A stretch of DNA of 14,589 nucleotides from the NCBI GenBank assembly GCA_964551475.1, contig CAZKCI010000126.1, forward strand, positions 1 through 14,589, given 5' to 3'. Below, piece after piece: positions 13,179 to 14,589 of this stretch. A program made the position numbers and the translations under genes. The DNA comes from CAZKCI01 sp964551475. GTDB taxonomy: Bacteria; Auribacterota; Erginobacteria; Erginobacterales; CAZKCI01. Under the pieces are notes generated by a model. It searched no databases and was not told where the DNA came from. It saw only the letters and a list, made by a program, of their open reading frames with translations. How positions within the stretch are numbered: the first letter of the stretch is position 1; each line of letters opens with the position of its first letter.

Positions 13179-14138
13179 CTATATTTTCGTTTTTAGACTC
13201 CCCCGGACATCCGTTCCGTCCGGCACCACCTCGCCGCTTCGGATGCAAGCGAAAGGGCCGATCCGGCAGGAGGCGCCCACTCTCGCCCCCCGCTCGATCA
13301 GAGTAAAGGGGAAAATGATGGAATCCTCTCCGATCTCGGCCAGAGCCTGGATATAGGTCTGGGCGGGGCTGACCACGGTGATCCCTCGCCGGTGCAATCG
13401 GCCGACGATCCGCTTCTGAAGCGCGGATTCGGCCCGGGCGAGATCGGCCCGGTTGTTGATCCCCAGGATATCGTCGGGATCGACGGCGAGACAGCCGTCG
13501 ACCGCGGCGCCGCTCTCCGCCAGCAGGTGGACGGCGTCGGTGAGATAGTGCTCGTTCTGGCGATTGGCATGGCCGATCCGGTCGAGCACACCCCAGATCT
13601 CCGGAGAGCGGAAGCAGTAGGTGCCGGAGTTGACCTCCTCCACCGCTCTCTGGAAGACGTCGGCGTCGGTCTCCTCCACGATCCTCCCCACCCTCCCGGA
13701 AGCCTTGCGGACGATCCGTCCGTAGCCGCTGGGATCCTCCAGCCGCGCGGTCAGAACCGTGGCGGAGAGCTTTTCCGCCCGGTGAAAGGCGACCAGGCGC
13801 TCGAGGGACTCGCCGCTCAGGAGGGGGGCGTCGCCGCAAAGGACGAGGAGATCGCCGGAGAACGTCCCCAGCGCGGAACGAGCCTGCATCAGGGCATGGC
13901 CGGTTCCCAGAAGCTCCGGCTGGGGGACGCAACGGGCGGCGGCCACGACCAGTCCGCTCACCGTCGTGTCGTTCGGCGGAACAATGACCACAATCGGATC
14001 GGGACGGAGAGGGAGCACCGCCTGGAGGACATGGACCACCAGGGGCACTCCGGCCAGCTGATGGGCCACCTTGGGAAGGGGACTCTTCATCCGAGTTCCG
14101 TCCCCGGCGGCCAGGATCACACAAGCCAGAGAGCTCAT
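13179..14138 (-). CDS. glmU: UDP-GlcNAc pyrophosphorylase, short GlmU lacking the acetyltransferase domain
   Basis: The protein makes UDP-GlcNAc from GlcNAc-1-phosphate and UTP, the precursor of peptidoglycan and lipid A. At 319 aa it has the complete uridylyltransferase domain: LAAGDGTRMKSPLPK (9-23), QPELLGTGHA (73-82), CGDAPLL with metal ligand Asp103, GRI (140-142), EVNSGTYCF (168-176), LTDAVHLL (199-206) and GINNR (226-230). After about 250 only the first turns of the left-handed beta helix remain (IGPFACIRSGE, 293-303). The acetyltransferase residues known from E. coli GlmU (Lys351 and His363 region) are gone, and the protein ends LKTKI. Only 80 nt separate its stop from the chosen prs start, so no detached remnant exists. 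The start is set by the VILAAG motif; no clear Shine-Dalgarno is seen. A separate acetyltransferase must exist if GlcN-1-P is the precursor. Confidence 0.9.
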   Translation of the reverse strand: MSSLACVILAAGDGTRMKSPLPKVAHQLAGVPLVVHVLQAVLPLRPDPIVVIVPPNDTTVSGLVVAAARCVPQPELLGTGHALMQARSALGTFSGDLLVLCGDAPLLSGESLERLVAFHRAEKLSATVLTARLEDPSGYGRIVRKASGRVGRIVEETDADVFQRAVEEVNSGTYCFRSPEIWGVLDRIGHANRQNEHYLTDAVHLLAESGAAVDGCLAVDPDDILGINNRADLARAESALQKRIVGRLHRRGITVVSPAQTYIQALAEIGEDSIIFPFTLIERGARVGASCRIGPFACIRSGEVVPDGTDVRGSLKTKI

Positions 14139-14197
14139 AAAGAAACCAGTTCTCGCCGATTATTATTCACATTCCATCGCATGTGGCGATTCAACTC

Positions 14198-14277
14198 GGG
14201 TTCAGCGGTTCACGGTTCAGCGGTTCACGGTTATCGGCTGGTATCTCCAACCGTTGAACCGTGAACCCTTGAACCTG
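14198..14277. repeat. GGTTCAGC/GGTTCAC array with inverted tail (second copy)
   Basis: Positions 14199-14229 contain GGTTCAGC, GGTTCAC, GGTTCAGC, GGTTCAC. A 15-20-nt hinge follows, and 14249-14277 holds AACCGTTG, AACCGTG, AACCCTTG, AACCTG. Units, order and orientation match the larger array at 11944-12125, but this one is shorter. It lies in the spacer between glmU and tRNA-Gln. Confidence 0.8.
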
Positions 14278-14434
14278 TCACTGCGAGAAATCAATACAAC
14301 CAGGAAGGCACTGAACCGAGGAGGTTTCCGGCAAAAAGACGCGAGGGGGAGTCATCCCGGGCCGGACGGGCGGGGACCGACACTCCCGACCTCCCTGGAA
14401 AGACAGGGAAGGAGCGTCGATCGCAGCGGAATGA
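14278..14434. other. Spacer downstream of tRNA-Gln, nothing definite
   Basis: About 157 nt between the repeat and the tRNA 3' end. GGGAGT (14347-14352) could pair with ACTCCC (14382-14387) on the minus strand, and an A-run at 14333-14337 gives a short minus-strand T-run after it. The stem is interrupted, so I do not call a terminator. I see no coding sequence. Confidence 0.3.
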
Positions 14435-14505
14435 CTGCCCGGCGAGGACTCGAACCTCGAAACTCGGCTCCAAAGGCCGATGTGTTACCGTTACACCACC
14501 GGGCA
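14435..14505 (-). tRNA. tRNA-Gln (anticodon TTG)
   Basis: The minus strand folds as a complete 71-nt tRNA. The acceptor stem is TGCCCGG/CCGGGCA followed by discriminator G, and the D-stem is GTGT/ACAC. The anticodon stem is TCGGC/GCCGA around the 7-nt loop CTTTGGA, giving anticodon TTG (reads CAA/CAG, Gln). The T-arm is CGAGG TTCGAGT CCTCG. The CCA end is not encoded (GTCA follows the acceptor stem). Upstream (14506-14589) I see only a perfect 14-bp palindrome at 14542-14555 and no promoter I could defend. Confidence 0.95.
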
Positions 14506-14589
14506 ATAACCCGGAATCAGCCGGCCGACGAAGGTTCGGCTCGCATCGCGATGCGCGGAAGCCTCTCAAGGGCAGTGCGATGTAAAACC

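Noticed and set aside
13126..13230. A frameshift that would restore the GlmU acetyltransferase domain
   Set aside because: No frame in the short gap before prs continues the beta-helix, and the prs start region leaves no room for the missing residues.
14333..14387. Intrinsic terminator after tRNA-Gln
   Set aside because: The stem is interrupted, and the short T-run is about nine bases away from it.
14291..14569. A 92-codon minus-strand open frame at the right edge
   Set aside because: It runs through the tRNA-Gln gene and has no recognisable features.

Overview
The window is a compact, GC-rich bacterial chromosome segment in which every gene I can support lies on the minus strand, so it reads from right to left. 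The organism is a didermal (Gram-negative type) bacterium: it encodes lipid A enzymes (LpxC, LpxB, FabZ), the outer-membrane assembly protein BamA and a Skp/OmpH chaperone. I cannot name the phylum from sequence alone. The gene order and the many repeats recall uncultured diderm lineages of the Omnitrophota/PVC sort or deltaproteobacterial relatives, but that is a guess.

Layout in transcription order: tRNA-Gln(TTG) (14505-14435); a short GlmU; Prs (PRPP synthase); ribosomal protein L25; Pth; then rpsF, ssb, rpsR and rplI; dnaB; then the envelope block bamA, ompH/skp, lpxC, fabZ, a Gfo/Idh/MocA oxidoreductase and lpxB, which runs off the left edge. The first half serves nucleotide and UDP-GlcNAc supply, translation and replication. 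The second half serves outer-membrane protein insertion and lipid A synthesis. L25/Pth (GTGA), Pth/S6 (TTGA) and LpxC/FabZ (8 nt) overlap, which points to translational coupling. LpxA and LpxD, usually in such a cluster, are absent.

The unusual part is between the genes. Seven of the eight spacers from 85 nt up to about 300 nt carry a low-complexity, hairpin-forming repeat of about 70-180 bp; the ssb-rpsR spacer carries a unique hairpin instead. Several unrelated sequence families share one plan, in which short units are repeated and then repeated again as their reverse complement. They are: a hexamer CGNNNN array before dnaB; 7/8-mer GGTTCAAC/GGTTCAC arrays before L25 and before glmU; GGGTAAGG-type inverted arrays before lpxC and after fabZ; REP-like hairpin doublets upstream of ompH and bamA, with compensatory base changes between their halves; and an element before lpxB whose inverted ends also occur alone near bamA.

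Several core proteins carry lineage-specific changes: S18 has a basic Phe-Gly-rich N-terminal extension, S6 an Ala/Pro tail, L25 a repetitive Gly-Ala-Lys-Gly-Lys-Glu tail, and GlmU lacks its acetyltransferase part. There is no phage, defence, CRISPR or transposase gene here.
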